Positions 39,045-47,389 are shown, numbered from the stretch's first letter. The stretch is DNA of 48,167 nucleotides from Tychonema bourrellyi FEM_GT703 (GCF_002412335.2 NZ_NXIB02000008.1:1-48167); one strand, 5' to 3'. Translations and numbers: made by a program. The notes: a model not told the origin generated them from the letters alone.

Positions 39045-39512
39045 ATGAATCCAAAGGGCGATAACGAGCAATCAAATCCACTGAGAAAACTCAGAAATCT
39101 CCCTACAACCTCAAAGGCTCAATTAATTCAAAATCGAGAGACTTGGCTACCGCGTGGAGAAGCTCTAGCAGTAGATAAAGCTCAGGAAGTGATGAATGAC
39201 CTTTATAGGGAGGGAGCAGAGTACGGTGATGGAAGTTGTGCTTTCATGGTAATGAAGGAACAATTTGAAGGAGGCGCGGGGAATCCACCGCAGTCGCTAA
39301 AAGATAGCACTCTCCATGCTGGAAAGTGCCAGCAGTATATTAAAGGACTTCGGAGGCATTTAGCCAAGTTGCCCTCTGAAGCAAAGCCAAAGATTGAGCA
39401 GGAAATTGTCAAGATGGAAGAGGCGCTAAAATGGGCTGAAGACTACCACAACGGTGATGAACCGGAGATTCCCAGATGGGCAAAACCTTGGAAAGAACAA
39501 TTGGGGAAATAA
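39045..39512 (+). CDS. Toxin-domain-like protein of unknown family
   Basis: 155 residues, no signal peptide. The central part reads YGDGSCAFMVMKEQFEGG, then LHAGKCQQYIKGLRRHLAKL, then EIVKMEEALKWAEDYH. The G-D-G...E...G...H-x-x-K...L layout resembles a C-terminal domain I recall from RHS/polymorphic toxin proteins; this is an unverified resemblance. The gene directly downstream (4-bp gap) encodes a pentapeptide/HEAT protein, a plausible immunity partner. There is no delivery domain, so it would be an orphan toxin module. Confidence 0.5.
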   Translation: MNPKGDNEQSNPLRKLRNLPTTSKAQLIQNRETWLPRGEALAVDKAQEVMNDLYREGAEYGDGSCAFMVMKEQFEGGAGNPPQSLKDSTLHAGKCQQYIKGLRRHLAKLPSEAKPKIEQEIVKMEEALKWAEDYHNGDEPEIPRWAKPWKEQLGK

Positions 39513-39516
39513 AGTA

Positions 39517-40431
39517 ATGCTTAAGTTAGACAGCAAGCGTAGTCGTTATATAGGAATGGATTGGCAAAGCAAGCAGCATCTATTTACGATCGCACCGAAT
39601 GACTCTCTAATCTGCTGCGATTTAAGAGGTTGTATCTTTGATAAACTAGATTTATCGGGATGTGAGTTTTTCGGTTGTCGCTTGAATGGAACATCATTTC
39701 AAAGAGCGACTTTGTATGAAACAAAATTTATTGGCTGTTTTTCTGATGAAGCCGATCGCCCAACGGATTTTAGCAATGCGATCGGCACAGATCTATCAGT
39801 AGAATCTTCTCACATAAACTTCCTATCAGAAGAACATCAGCCAAATTTTTCCAATAGTTTTTGGGGTGATGATTTAATCTTGGGAGACTCTATCCCAGAT
39901 GTTATGAAATGGCCTTCGGAAGTAGCAAAGGCTGCTGCTGATACACTTTCAGAGCGCAATGATGTTAGATACAATGCTACTGTAAAATTGGGAGAATTAG
40001 ATAATCCTGTTGTTGCTCCTTTACTGGGTTGCTTGCTTGCTGACAAGGAATGGGATGTAAGGGCGATCGCTCTGGAAGTATTAGGCAAGCTACGACATCA
40101 GAAATTTTGGTATGGTGACGAAGTATTATTAGAGTGGATGTTTTTGTGTCTGGGAGACAGGCATTCGATCGTGCGGCAGACAGCGGTTGAACTTGTAGAA
40201 ACTATTTCACCGCCGGAGCGCGTTTTGCTGACTTCCATTAATAGAATGGTTGTAGGTGCTTCTGATGAGGAGCGACTGGCTGGTGTGCTGGCGGCGATTG
40301 AACTTTGTCAACTCAATGATGATTATGTTGATTTATGCGATCGAGAAGTAATTGATTCTATACTTTTAGAGGCAGGATCGGAAGTTAGCAGCGAATCCTC
40401 GCGGCTGCTGGAGATTATTGGCTATCGATGA
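39517..40431 (+). CDS. Pentapeptide-repeat plus HEAT-repeat protein
   Basis: 304 residues from ATG at 39517 (GGGGA about ten bases upstream); the frame is open further 5' inside the preceding gene, so 39454 is less likely. Residues 28-75 have pentapeptide-like steps (CDLRGCIFDKLDLSGCEFFG), then a linker, then HEAT-like helices (DVRYNATVKLGELDNPVVAP; EWDVRAIALEVLGKL; HSIVRQTAVELVE). Both modules bind proteins rather than catalyse. Directly follows the 39045-39512 toxin-like gene, so an immunity or sequestering role is the best guess. Confidence 0.7.
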   Translation: MLKLDSKRSRYIGMDWQSKQHLFTIAPNDSLICCDLRGCIFDKLDLSGCEFFGCRLNGTSFQRATLYETKFIGCFSDEADRPTDFSNAIGTDLSVESSHINFLSEEHQPNFSNSFWGDDLILGDSIPDVMKWPSEVAKAAADTLSERNDVRYNATVKLGELDNPVVAPLLGCLLADKEWDVRAIALEVLGKLRHQKFWYGDEVLLEWMFLCLGDRHSIVRQTAVELVETISPPERVLLTSINRMVVGASDEERLAGVLAAIELCQLNDDYVDLCDREVIDSILLEAGSEVSSESSRLLEIIGYR

Positions 40432-40555
40432 ATTGACAGCCGAATTCGGTCAATCGATTTTAGATTTTAAAGTTTTCTTTTCGTAACTTGCTTAACTTGC
40501 TTAACTTGCTAAATTTTTTGTGATCTTGCAGCTCGATCGCCCTAAGATTATAGTT

Positions 40556-42097
40556 TTAATCTTTATTTTCTCCATCATTATTTTCTCCCCATTTTTGAGG
40601 CGACTCGGCCGCGCGCTGGGTAGTCTCTCGATTCACTCCATAAATAGGTGTTGGTTTGAATATTTCTAGTTGCTGATGTTCTGGTTCAGGTGGTTCTATT
40701 ATGCTTTTTAGTTGGGGTTTCTCAACTTGCATTCCTCCTCGGCGGCGCTGGGATGTTCTTTCTTCACTGGTGTTTTCGGTGACGACTTCATAGAGAATTG
40801 CTAGTTTATTCACATCGCTGCTTTTTCGCAAAACTCTACCTAATCTTTGGATGTATTCGCGTTCGCTACCGGTGCCTGATAATATGATCGCAATTCTCGC
40901 ATCGGGAACGTCCACTCCTTCGTTGAGAACATGGGAGGCGACGAGGGTTTTGTATTCGCCGCTGCGAAATTTTTGCAGGATTTCGTGGCGTTCTTTGACT
41001 GGGGTTTGGTGGGTAATTGTGGGAATCAGAAATTCTTGGGATATTCGGTAAACTGTGGCGTTGTCGGCGGTGAAAATTAGGGTGCGTTGGGGGTAATGTT
41101 TTTCTAGTATTTCGGCGAGGATTCGCAGTTTGCCTTCGGTACAAAGGGCGATTGCTTTGGCTTGGTTGTGGGCTAGCATGGCCCCGCGTCCCAAGGGCGA
41201 TCGCGCGCTTGCCATGATAAACTTTTTCCATCCTTCGATGGTGGATATTTTGATGTTAGAGTGTTTTAAGAAGTCGTTGCGAATTGCCATAAGTTCGCCG
41301 TAGCGATCGCCTTCTTCTTTTGACAGTTTTACCATGATTTGGACTATCTTGTGTTCGGCTAAAGCATCGCCCGCTAAGTCTTCGGGCCTTCTGCTGAACA
41401 CTGTCGGGCCGATCAGGAAGTGTAAATCACTGTGGCGGCCGTCGGTGCGATCGGGTGTTGCTGTCAATCCCAGTCGAAAAGGCGCGATCGCATATTCGGA
41501 AATTACTCGAAAAAAGTCTGTGGGTAGGTGATGACATTCGTCAAAAACTAGCAAGCCGTATTTGTTGCCCAAGGTTTCTGCATGAATACTTGCGCTATCA
41601 TAAGTTGCCACTAAAATTGGCGTTTTGTCCCGCGAACCTCCACCCAACAATCCGATTTCAATTTTGGGAAAAGCTGCTGTTAAATTAGCATACCACTGGT
41701 GCATTAAATCGAGAGTTGGTACTACAATTAATGTACTGCGGTTAGTGACTTGCATGGCTAATTGTGCCAAGTAAGTTTTGCCGGAAGCGGTGGGAAGCAC
41801 AACAACTCCTTGACTACCGGCTTGTCGCCAAGCAGCCAGGGCTTGTTCTTGATGTGGATAAGGCTGCATTTCCACACTGGGTACGAGTTCGAGTAGTTCG
41901 TAGGCTCTAGCTTCGTCGGTGAAGTGGATACAACCTGCCTGAAGACATTCTACCAACGGGCGGTAGTGAATTGCTCGAATGCGAAATTTCTCGACGCGAT
42001 CGTCCCATGTAGCAAAGTCCACCCAGTCTCTGCCTTTTGGTGGCGGATGTAGCAGAAGAGTTCCGCGATCGAATGTTAAGGTAGGTGTGCGTGACAT
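40556..42097 (-). CDS. XPB/Ssl2-like SF2 DNA helicase
   Basis: 513 residues. An N-terminal domain of about 75 residues precedes the helicase core: PTASGKT (Walker A, 102-108), VFDECHH (motif II, DECH at 186-189), GLTATP (motif III-like), and the second RecA lobe with SHVLNEGVDVPDA and the YIQRLGRVLR motif VI. The layout is that of bacterial XPB-type 3'-5' helicases, which in bacteria often act in repair and whose nuclease partner (Bax1-like) is lacking here. A Glu/Arg-rich tail (TSEERTSQRRRGGMQ) follows. Standing alone between a HEAT gene and ald. Confidence 0.87.
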   Translation of the reverse strand: MSRTPTLTFDRGTLLLHPPPKGRDWVDFATWDDRVEKFRIRAIHYRPLVECLQAGCIHFTDEARAYELLELVPSVEMQPYPHQEQALAAWRQAGSQGVVVLPTASGKTYLAQLAMQVTNRSTLIVVPTLDLMHQWYANLTAAFPKIEIGLLGGGSRDKTPILVATYDSASIHAETLGNKYGLLVFDECHHLPTDFFRVISEYAIAPFRLGLTATPDRTDGRHSDLHFLIGPTVFSRRPEDLAGDALAEHKIVQIMVKLSKEEGDRYGELMAIRNDFLKHSNIKISTIEGWKKFIMASARSPLGRGAMLAHNQAKAIALCTEGKLRILAEILEKHYPQRTLIFTADNATVYRISQEFLIPTITHQTPVKERHEILQKFRSGEYKTLVASHVLNEGVDVPDARIAIILSGTGSEREYIQRLGRVLRKSSDVNKLAILYEVVTENTSEERTSQRRRGGMQVEKPQLKSIIEPPEPEHQQLEIFKPTPIYGVNRETTQRAAESPQKWGENNDGENKD

Positions 42098-42156
42098 TTT
42101 TTTGGGAGACCTGAGTCGCTGCTGTTAAATTATAAGTGACTGATAGTGGGTTAGAT

Positions 42157-42279
42157 CTGAGATGTTGCACCATTCTCAATTAGCTTTTTATGAACAGGCA
42201 AGATGCCTGTTCCACAAGAAAATTCACTCTTTGTGGAACAGGCATCTTGCCTGTTCCTGAGAATGGTGCAAGATGTGAG
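42157..42279. repeat. Palindromic MITE-like element, copy F
   Basis: Left terminal repeat ctgagatgttgcaccattct at 42157, right gaatggtgcaagatgtgag ending about 42279. It contains the two cores gaacaggcaagatgcctgttc (about 42193) and ggaacaggcatcttgcctgttc (about 42236), joined by cacaagaaaattcactcttt. It fills the spacer between the divergent helicase and ald genes. Confidence 0.87.
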
Positions 42280-42319
42280 TTACATTCGATCGAGCTATCG
42301 CTGCAATTTGAGGTTATAG

Positions 42320-43408
42320 ATGGAAATCGGCGTCCCCAAAGAAATCAAAGATTTAGAGTTTCGAGTTGGACTAAGCCCCACAAGTGTCCGGGCTTGTTCA
42401 GACAGAGGCCACACAGTTTTTGTCGAAACTAATGCCGGCGCTGGGGCTGGTTTCGCCGACGAAGACTACATTCAAGCAGGGGCTAAGATTGTCTCAAAGC
42501 CTGCTGATGTCTGGAATCGGGAACTAATTGTTAAAGTTAAGGAACCCTTACCTGCTGAGTACCCGCTGATTCAAAAAGAGCAGTTGCTATTTACATATTT
42601 GCACTTAGCGGCCGATCGCACACTAACTGAGCACTTAATCGATAGCGGAGTCCAAGCCATCGCCTACGAAACCGTCGAACTCCCAGACAGGAAATTGCCA
42701 CTGCTAACGCCCATGAGTATTATTGCGGGGCGTTTGGCCGTGCAGTTCGGAGCTCGGTTTTTGGAACGCCAGCAAGGTGGCCGAGGCGTACTTTTGGGCG
42801 GTGTACCAGGGGTAAGACCGGGCAAAGTTGTGATTTTGGGCGGCGGAATCGTTGGCACGGAAGCAGCGCGTATTGCCGTAGGAATGGGCGCTAGAGTGCA
42901 GATTTTAGATGTAAATGTCGATCGGCTCGCCTATTTGGAAACTCTGTTCGGTTCCAGAGTAGAATACCTCTACAGCAGTCCTTTGCAAATTGAAGCAGTT
43001 ATCCCCGATGCTGATTTGTTAATCGGTGCAGTTTTGGTCTTGGGCAAAAAAGCTCCAATTCTAGTTTCTCGCGAATTTGTTGCCAAAATGCACCCCGGTT
43101 CTGTGATAGTTGACGTAGCAGTTGACCAAGGCGGTTGCGTGGAAACTTTGCGGGTAACTTCTCACACAAATCCTACCTATGTTGAGGAAGGAGTCGTGCA
43201 TTATGGCGTACCAAATATGCCCGGTGCTGTTCCTTGGACTGCGACTCAAGCTTTGAATAATAGCACTTTGCCTTATGTTTTGCAATTGGCAAATAGCGGG
43301 ATTAAAGCTTTGGAAACTAATCCTAGTTTGGCGAAGGGATTGAATGTGCAGAAGCACCGATTGGTGCATCCTGCTGTGCGCGAGGTTTTCCCCGATTTAG
43401 CTGATTAA
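42320..43408 (+). CDS. ald: Alanine dehydrogenase
   Basis: NAD-dependent oxidative deamination of L-alanine to pyruvate and ammonium, or the reverse. 362 residues: N-terminus MEIGVPKEIKDLEFRVGLSP, the catalytic-His region FTYLHLAADRTLT, the Rossmann motif VVILGGGIVGTEAARIAVGM, and VDVAVDQGGCVETLRVTSHT followed by the GAVPWTATQALNNSTLPYV region are all diagnostic. Soluble cytoplasmic homohexamer in known members. The upstream palindromic element (42157-42279) lies within about 40 bases of the start. Confidence 0.97.
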   Translation: MEIGVPKEIKDLEFRVGLSPTSVRACSDRGHTVFVETNAGAGAGFADEDYIQAGAKIVSKPADVWNRELIVKVKEPLPAEYPLIQKEQLLFTYLHLAADRTLTEHLIDSGVQAIAYETVELPDRKLPLLTPMSIIAGRLAVQFGARFLERQQGGRGVLLGGVPGVRPGKVVILGGGIVGTEAARIAVGMGARVQILDVNVDRLAYLETLFGSRVEYLYSSPLQIEAVIPDADLLIGAVLVLGKKAPILVSREFVAKMHPGSVIVDVAVDQGGCVETLRVTSHTNPTYVEEGVVHYGVPNMPGAVPWTATQALNNSTLPYVLQLANSGIKALETNPSLAKGLNVQKHRLVHPAVREVFPDLAD

Positions 43409-43499
43409 ATTGCTCGTTTTTTTTAAGTAAGCTATCCCGCATCTAAATTGTCTTTGGGTGCGGGGCGGATGCCCACTTCACGTTGTTTAGATAAGCTTT

Positions 43500-43748
43500 A
43501 TGCCAGAAGTTGCACGATTTTACGGAATAATCATCAAAATTTTCTTTGGGGATCATCCACCTCCTCATTTTCACGCAGTTTACGGTGAGTACAATGCTTT
43601 AATTGGCATTGAATCTTTAGAAATTATTGAAGGAGATTTACCGAATCGGGCTGAAAAAATGGTAATAGAATGGGCTACGTTGTACCAGAAAGAACTGCTG
43701 GATATGTGGAATAGCCAAGAATTTAGTAAACTTCCACCATTAAAATAA
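43500..43748 (+). CDS. DUF4160 protein (likely toxin-antitoxin-type pair, first gene)
   Basis: 82 residues with the DUF4160 signature FYGIIIKIFFGDHPPPHFHA near the N-terminus and a W-rich helix (VIEWATLYQKELLDMWNSQE). It is followed after 13 bp by a DUF2442 gene; the two families are commonly found together and are often annotated as a toxin-antitoxin-like module, though activity is unproven. The start codon ATG follows a gcttt stretch without a strong ribosome site. Confidence 0.87.
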   Translation: MPEVARFYGIIIKIFFGDHPPPHFHAVYGEYNALIGIESLEIIEGDLPNRAEKMVIEWATLYQKELLDMWNSQEFSKLPPLK

Positions 43749-43761
43749 CTGGGATTTTTTT

Positions 43762-44058
43762 ATGAAACCTGAGCGCATTGTTTCTGCTAAAGCTATGGAC
43801 GATCGCACCTTGATGGTAAAGTTTACCAATCTAGAATTTAAAAAATACGACATCTCTAAGTTGTTAAAAAATCCGATGTTTGCAACCTTAAGTAATCCTG
43901 GGTTTTTTAGGAATTTTACAATTGAACCTGGTGGTTATGCACTGGTTTGGAATGACGAGATAGATATCAGTGAATATGAACTGTCGAAGAATGGAGTCAG
44001 TTGCACGGATGAGGAAATTGAGCGGCACATTGAATCTATTCATCAGGTTGCTCGCTGA
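43762..44058 (+). CDS. DUF2442 protein (pair partner of DUF4160)
   Basis: 98 residues with DUF2442 features: VSAKAMDDRTLMVKFTNLEF, KYDISKLLKNPMFATL, and GGYALVWNDEIDISEYELSK. A small beta-rich protein predicted to be cytoplasmic, often paired with DUF4160. ATG at 43762; the two genes form a tight pair. Function otherwise unknown. Confidence 0.88.
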   Translation: MKPERIVSAKAMDDRTLMVKFTNLEFKKYDISKLLKNPMFATLSNPGFFRNFTIEPGGYALVWNDEIDISEYELSKNGVSCTDEEIERHIESIHQVAR

Positions 44059-44081
44059 GAAATCATACTTGACGATTCTGA

Positions 44082-44120
44082 GCGATCGCGCGTTTTGACT
44101 TATTCCAAAAGGGCGATCGG
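44082..44120. repeat. HIP1-bracketed 'ttgacttattccaaaaggg' repeat
   Basis: Unit: GCGATCGC, then ttttgactNattccaaaaggg, then GCGATCG. Related copies at 44933-44966, 45621-45660, 46401-46440 (right side altered) and 47390-47430. All five are in the spacers of the small-gene island at 44-48 kb. Confidence 0.8.
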
Positions 44121-44158
44121 CAAAGCTGGTAAGTATAATTCTGAAACTATTCCCTAGA

Positions 44159-44554
44159 TTAAGGAGATGGTGGAGGAAGCGAATCAATATTAGCGATCGC
44201 AAAATTGAGAAAGTATTCTGTCCGCGATATCAGTTGTTCGGCATCGGTTTCTGTTATATTTGGATCGACATTATAATCAGCTCTCAGACGAGCTCTTTCA
44301 GCATCAATTAGGTAGCGGTGCAGTTCCACCGGAACTCGATTAGTGCGAGCGAAGCGTTCCCCAAAAGCAGCGATAACGGCTGAGTGTCGCGAATAGGATA
44401 GTCCTTCAGCTTCTAAAAATGCTGTGGCGATATAAAACATCGAATAGTAAGCACGGGAAGTGGCAAATTCAGGAAAACCTGTGTTATTCAATTCTCTCGC
44501 TGCTTGCAAACTTCTATTCGCTTTATCCAGTAGTCTTTGTTGTTCTGGAGTCAT
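44159..44554 (-). CDS. HEPN domain protein (toxin of a HEPN/MNT pair)
   Basis: 131 residues, all-helical, with the PF05168-type pattern: LLDKANRSLQAARELNNTGF, SRAYYSMFYIATAFLEAEGL, SYSRHSAVIAAFGE. HEPN proteins of this kind are the toxic partner of minimal nucleotidyltransferases. A clear Rx4-6H RNase motif is not evident (SRHSAVI is the nearest), so RNase activity is uncertain. ATG overlaps the stop of the upstream MNT gene by four bases (ATGA), a tight coupling. Confidence 0.82.
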   Translation of the reverse strand: MTPEQQRLLDKANRSLQAARELNNTGFPEFATSRAYYSMFYIATAFLEAEGLSYSRHSAVIAAFGERFARTNRVPVELHRYLIDAERARLRADYNVDPNITETDAEQLISRTEYFLNFAIANIDSLPPPSP

Positions 44555-44871
44555 ATCGCTAACCCTTCTCGTCGAATGTTGCGAAAGAAAGCATTATTGT
44601 GGTGATAAAATTGCTCGTCAGTGGTAAATGCACAGCTAATCAGCACATTATATTCTAAACACAAATCGGCAATGAGAATACTAATTTTATCGCTTTCTTG
44701 AGAGTAGTTAAAGGAATTATTGAGAACAATTAAGATGTCGATATCGGATTCTGGTGTAGCATCACCTCTAGCTTGGGAGCCAAAGAGAACAATTTTGTCT
44801 AATTGTTCGCCGTAAAGTGTTTTTAGACCTTGTTGAGTTTTTGTGATGATTGTTTGGATTTGTTTATTCAT
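44551..44871 (-). CDS. MNT-type nucleotidyltransferase (antitoxin of a HEPN/MNT pair)
   Basis: 106 residues with the polymerase-beta-fold signature GSQARGDATPESDIDILIV (Gly31-Ser32, Arg35, Asp43, Asp45). The MNT antitoxins of HEPN/MNT modules block the HEPN toxin, in studied cases by adding AMP to it. First gene of the pair on the minus strand. The ATG at 44871 is preceded by AGAAAAAT, a weak ribosome site. Confidence 0.87.
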   Translation of the reverse strand: MNKQIQTIITKTQQGLKTLYGEQLDKIVLFGSQARGDATPESDIDILIVLNNSFNYSQESDKISILIADLCLEYNVLISCAFTTDEQFYHHNNAFFRNIRREGLAI

Positions 44872-45049
44872 ATTTTTCTAGGGGTTGTATTTAGGTGATT
44901 CGTGTTAGTTAATAATTCTATTATATCAAAAAGGCGATCGCACGTTTTGACTAATTCCAAAGGGGCCAGATTCCTAGTTGTCAAGTAAACATCATTTGAG
45001 ATAAACTAATCCTGAAACTATTCCCTAAAAATATCGCCCCATCACAGAC

Positions 45050-45179
45050 AATTTCAATGCACATCCAGTCCCCCCCTTCTTAAGGGGGGCTAGGGGGGAT
45101 CAATCCGAGACTAAACAACCCAACCCACAATTTCAATGCACATCCAGTCCCCCCCTTCTTAAGGGGGGTTAGGGGGGAT
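45050..45179. repeat. Two 79-bp direct copies with G-rich hairpins, left of DUF559 gene
   Basis: aatttcaatgcacatccagt followed by a cccccccttcttaaggggggctaggggggatc-type hairpin occurs from 45050 and again from 45129 (period 79). An inverted copy of the hairpin part lies on the far side of the DUF559 gene at 45578-45611. Confidence 0.87.
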
Positions 45180-45191
45180 CTTACCAGAATC

Positions 45192-45572
45192 ATGCCACAA
45201 CTAAACGACTCAAACTTCCACCTACCATACAACCCAAAACTCATCCCCATCGCCAAACAACTGCGGAAAAATCCAACTCCTGCGGAAAAAAAACTGTGGC
45301 AGGATTTTCTGAGAAATTTCCCTTTGCGAGTTCTGAGACAGCGACCCATCGACAATTTTATTGTAGACTTTTATTGTGCGGCTTTGCTGTTAGTAATTGA
45401 GATTGATGGCGAGAGTCATTTTACGGAACAAGGGAAACTATATGATGCAGAAAGAACCGGGATTTTAGAGGGGTATGGATTGAAGGTTGTCAGGTTTACG
45501 AATGTTGAGGTGTTGCAGAGTTTTGATGGGGTTTGTGGGGAGTTGTTGGGTTTGATTGAGGGTGATTTTTGA
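45192..45572 (+). CDS. DUF559 (Vsr-like) endonuclease domain protein
   Basis: 126 residues. LRKNPTPAEKKLWQDFLRNF near the N-terminus, then LRQRPIDNFIVDFYCAALLL (Asp in the PD-like place), LVIEIDGESHF (E-x-D-G) and ERTGILEGYGLKVVRFTNVE are the DUF559 hallmark, a restriction-endonuclease fold related to Vsr mismatch endonucleases. Such genes are very common in cyanobacteria and typically stand alone. Both flanks carry the same G-rich hairpin repeat, in opposite orientation. ATG at 45192 begins right after the left repeat. Confidence 0.88.
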   Translation: MPQLNDSNFHLPYNPKLIPIAKQLRKNPTPAEKKLWQDFLRNFPLRVLRQRPIDNFIVDFYCAALLLVIEIDGESHFTEQGKLYDAERTGILEGYGLKVVRFTNVEVLQSFDGVCGELLGLIEGDF

Positions 45573-45577
45573 GGCCA

Positions 45578-45611
45578 GATCCCCCCTAGCCCCCCTTAAG
45601 AAGGGGGGGAC
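45578..45611. repeat. G-rich hairpin, inverted copy right of DUF559 gene
   Basis: gatcccccctagccccccttaagaagggggg, reverse complement of the units at 45069-45100 and 45148-45179. It starts five bases after the DUF559 stop and could serve as its terminator. Confidence 0.87.
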
Positions 45612-45664
45612 ATGAGGGAGACGATCGCACGTTTTGACTAATTCCAAAAGGGCGATCGCTGTTC

Positions 45665-46048
45665 TTACCTCAGTACCTCAATTGCTTCTCTCAGAACTTG
45701 AGTGATTTCAGGTTTATCAGAAGCAATTACGTCATCTGGTAAGTGTTTGTGATAGGGGAAGTTAGGTAGATTGGGAAAATGAGGTGTGCTGTCATAGCGA
45801 AAAATAAGTTGATTTTGTTCATTCTGAAAGTGGTAGCGGTAATCGAGAAATTCTAATTGATTATCTGCAACTACGATCGCCTCATTGATTTCTAGCAGGT
45901 ATGTTTGATTAAAACGTAATCGAATTCGTAGATTAGCCCGTTTTGAGGTTAAAATTTCTTCCTCATAGCGTTCGACATAAACATTGCTGCATTGTTGAAT
46001 GGCTTGCTCGACTCGATCGAGGTAATCAGATAAAATATTAGGCAGCAT
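45665..46048 (-). CDS. DUF6516 / TumE-family toxin-like protein
   Basis: 127 residues resembling DUF6516 (toxin TumE) proteins: RANLRIRLRFNQTYLLEINE, LEFLDYRYHFQNEQNQLIFR, and RYDSTPHFPNLPNFPYHKHL. The HFPNLPNFPYHKH stretch is typical. TumE works with a TumA antitoxin; the gene upstream (11-bp overlap) is a fitting small partner. Activity not shown by sequence. Confidence 0.78.
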   Translation of the reverse strand: MLPNILSDYLDRVEQAIQQCSNVYVERYEEEILTSKRANLRIRLRFNQTYLLEINEAIVVADNQLEFLDYRYHFQNEQNQLIFRYDSTPHFPNLPNFPYHKHLPDDVIASDKPEITQVLREAIEVLR

Positions 46049-46268
46049 AATTCAGTCGTTGCGCTAGTTCCTGATGCAAAACCAGGTAATGTCGATAGTC
46101 ATTTGCCCATTCTACAAATAGGGCGTCATCTGATAATAATCCCTGATTGTATTGGTTGAAAAATTCTTCTGAGTCAATTTTTTGCTGCTTCTCATACAAG
46201 CTCAGTCGCTTAGCAACGGCAACTAAGGCATCTAAGGGTGATGTATATTGAATGGTCTGTTTACGCAT
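46038..46268 (-). CDS. Small antitoxin-like partner of the TumE-type protein
   Basis: 76 residues, helical (YTSPLDALVAVAKRLSLYEK; ALFVEWANDYRHYLVLHQEL). It overlaps the start of the downstream TumE-like gene by 11 bases, the usual antitoxin-first arrangement. I recognise no specific DNA-binding fold; antitoxin role is from position and size. Confidence 0.62.
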   Translation of the reverse strand: MRKQTIQYTSPLDALVAVAKRLSLYEKQQKIDSEEFFNQYNQGLLSDDALFVEWANDYRHYLVLHQELAQRLNYAA

Positions 46269-46378
46269 GGGCTTCTTTCCTGTGCAATGGATTTATTTTG
46301 GTACTGATATTTGTATTGACATTTTAGCAAATCTATCTGTGTAATGGCATTTATTTGATGATTGATGAGAACAGAAAA

Positions 46379-46465
46379 GGCGATTCCCTACGGGATAGCT
46401 TCGCTTCACGCACTTTTTGACTAATTCCAAAAGGGCGATTCCCTACGGGATAGCTCCGCTTCACG
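46379..46465. repeat. Two copies of a ggcgattccctacgggatag repeat
   Basis: The 32-bp sequence starting ggcgattccctacgggatag occurs at 46379-46410 and 46434-46465 (tagcttcgcttcacg / tagctccgcttcacg endings), joined by the ttgactaattccaaaaggg unit. ccctacggga is itself near-palindromic. Confidence 0.82.
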
Positions 46466-46484
46466 ACCTTGTAGTTTATCAAGG

Positions 46485-46862
46485 CTAAGCAGCCATCGGG
46501 CAAAGGCTCAGAGTTGAACAATCAACTTTAATTCTCGGTCGCAGTTCAACTTGAACTAAAGTTTTGAATTCTTCATTTTTGGGAGCAACTAAAAATTCTA
46601 ATTTACCGTTAATATAATCATTAATTTCAATAAAGTTCACGAGTTCAAAACACATAATACCTACAGTGGCATCGGCTATCTTTAATTCAATTTGAACTGA
46701 TTGTTGAATGATATTCATTCCAAATTTGAGGGTGACACCTAATGAATCTGTCACTTCATAACACCAATAGCCATCGGAGGGTTGGGAATCTTTTGGTTCT
46801 TCACAAAATAATTCTAGAAAAGCTAGTTCATCAAATCCATCATGTAAATTGATTTTTGCCAT
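46485..46862 (-). CDS. Unknown protein, possible immunity partner of the upstream gene
   Basis: 125 residues, acidic and beta-rich by pattern (YWCYEVTDSLGVTLKFGMNI; VQIELKIADATVGIMCFELV; KLEFLVAPKNEEFKTLVQVE). It lies 21 bases after the 46884-47291 gene on the same strand and is therefore likely its partner. No named family recognised. Confidence 0.55.
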   Translation of the reverse strand: MAKINLHDGFDELAFLELFCEEPKDSQPSDGYWCYEVTDSLGVTLKFGMNIIQQSVQIELKIADATVGIMCFELVNFIEINDYINGKLEFLVAPKNEEFKTLVQVELRPRIKVDCSTLSLCPMAA

Positions 46863-46883
46863 TTTCTTACCTAAGATATTGAG

Positions 46884-47291
46884 TTATTTTCCATAGATTA
46901 TAGCACTGAGAAAGCGGCGAGTTCCATCGGGCAAGACTTCCCATGAACTTTGGACTTGGGCGAATTTTCCGGTTCTCCCTGGCAACAGCGAATCTCTAAG
47001 CTCTGTATCTATTGTAGCCTCTTCTCCTGTGGTGTGGTTGGTATAAGTATTAATAAATCGCTCAACAATATTACTTTCTTCTTGGACTGCTTGTTCTAGA
47101 TGAGTTTGAATAAATTGACGAGATTCTGAATCGTCATCAAATCCCAAGCGATTTAGTTGTTGTCTATTTTGTACCGCTCTTTTTGAGTTATGAGCGTCTG
47201 GCTTTATGTTGACATTGAATAAGTAATCGAGTTTGCGATCGTTAATGATGCAGGGTGTTTTTGCGTCGGTGGGTCGATCGGATTGTGTCAA
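46884..47291 (-). CDS. Toxin-type domain protein of unknown family
   Basis: 135 residues. KLDYLFNVNIKPDAHNSKRA, then QNRQQLNRLGFDD, FIQTHLEQAVQEESNIVERF, and a C-terminal SSWEVLPDGTRRFLSAIIYG. The ordered steps 'D-Y-L-F... H-N... R-x-Q-N... L... H-L... G...S-x-W-E-V...' are of a kind I recall at C-termini of polymorphic toxins (filamentous haemagglutinin/RHS type), as an isolated module. The recall is unverified. A smaller acidic gene follows directly as a possible immunity gene. Confidence 0.5.
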   Translation of the reverse strand: MTQSDRPTDAKTPCIINDRKLDYLFNVNIKPDAHNSKRAVQNRQQLNRLGFDDDSESRQFIQTHLEQAVQEESNIVERFINTYTNHTTGEEATIDTELRDSLLPGRTGKFAQVQSSWEVLPDGTRRFLSAIIYGK

Positions 47292-47389
47292 TGGCTGATT
47301 TTTAAAATATAGATTTTGGGAATTGTAGGATTATATCATTTTGGCAGTTTTTTCATCCTACAGCACGATCGCACTCACAGCCCCAAAAA

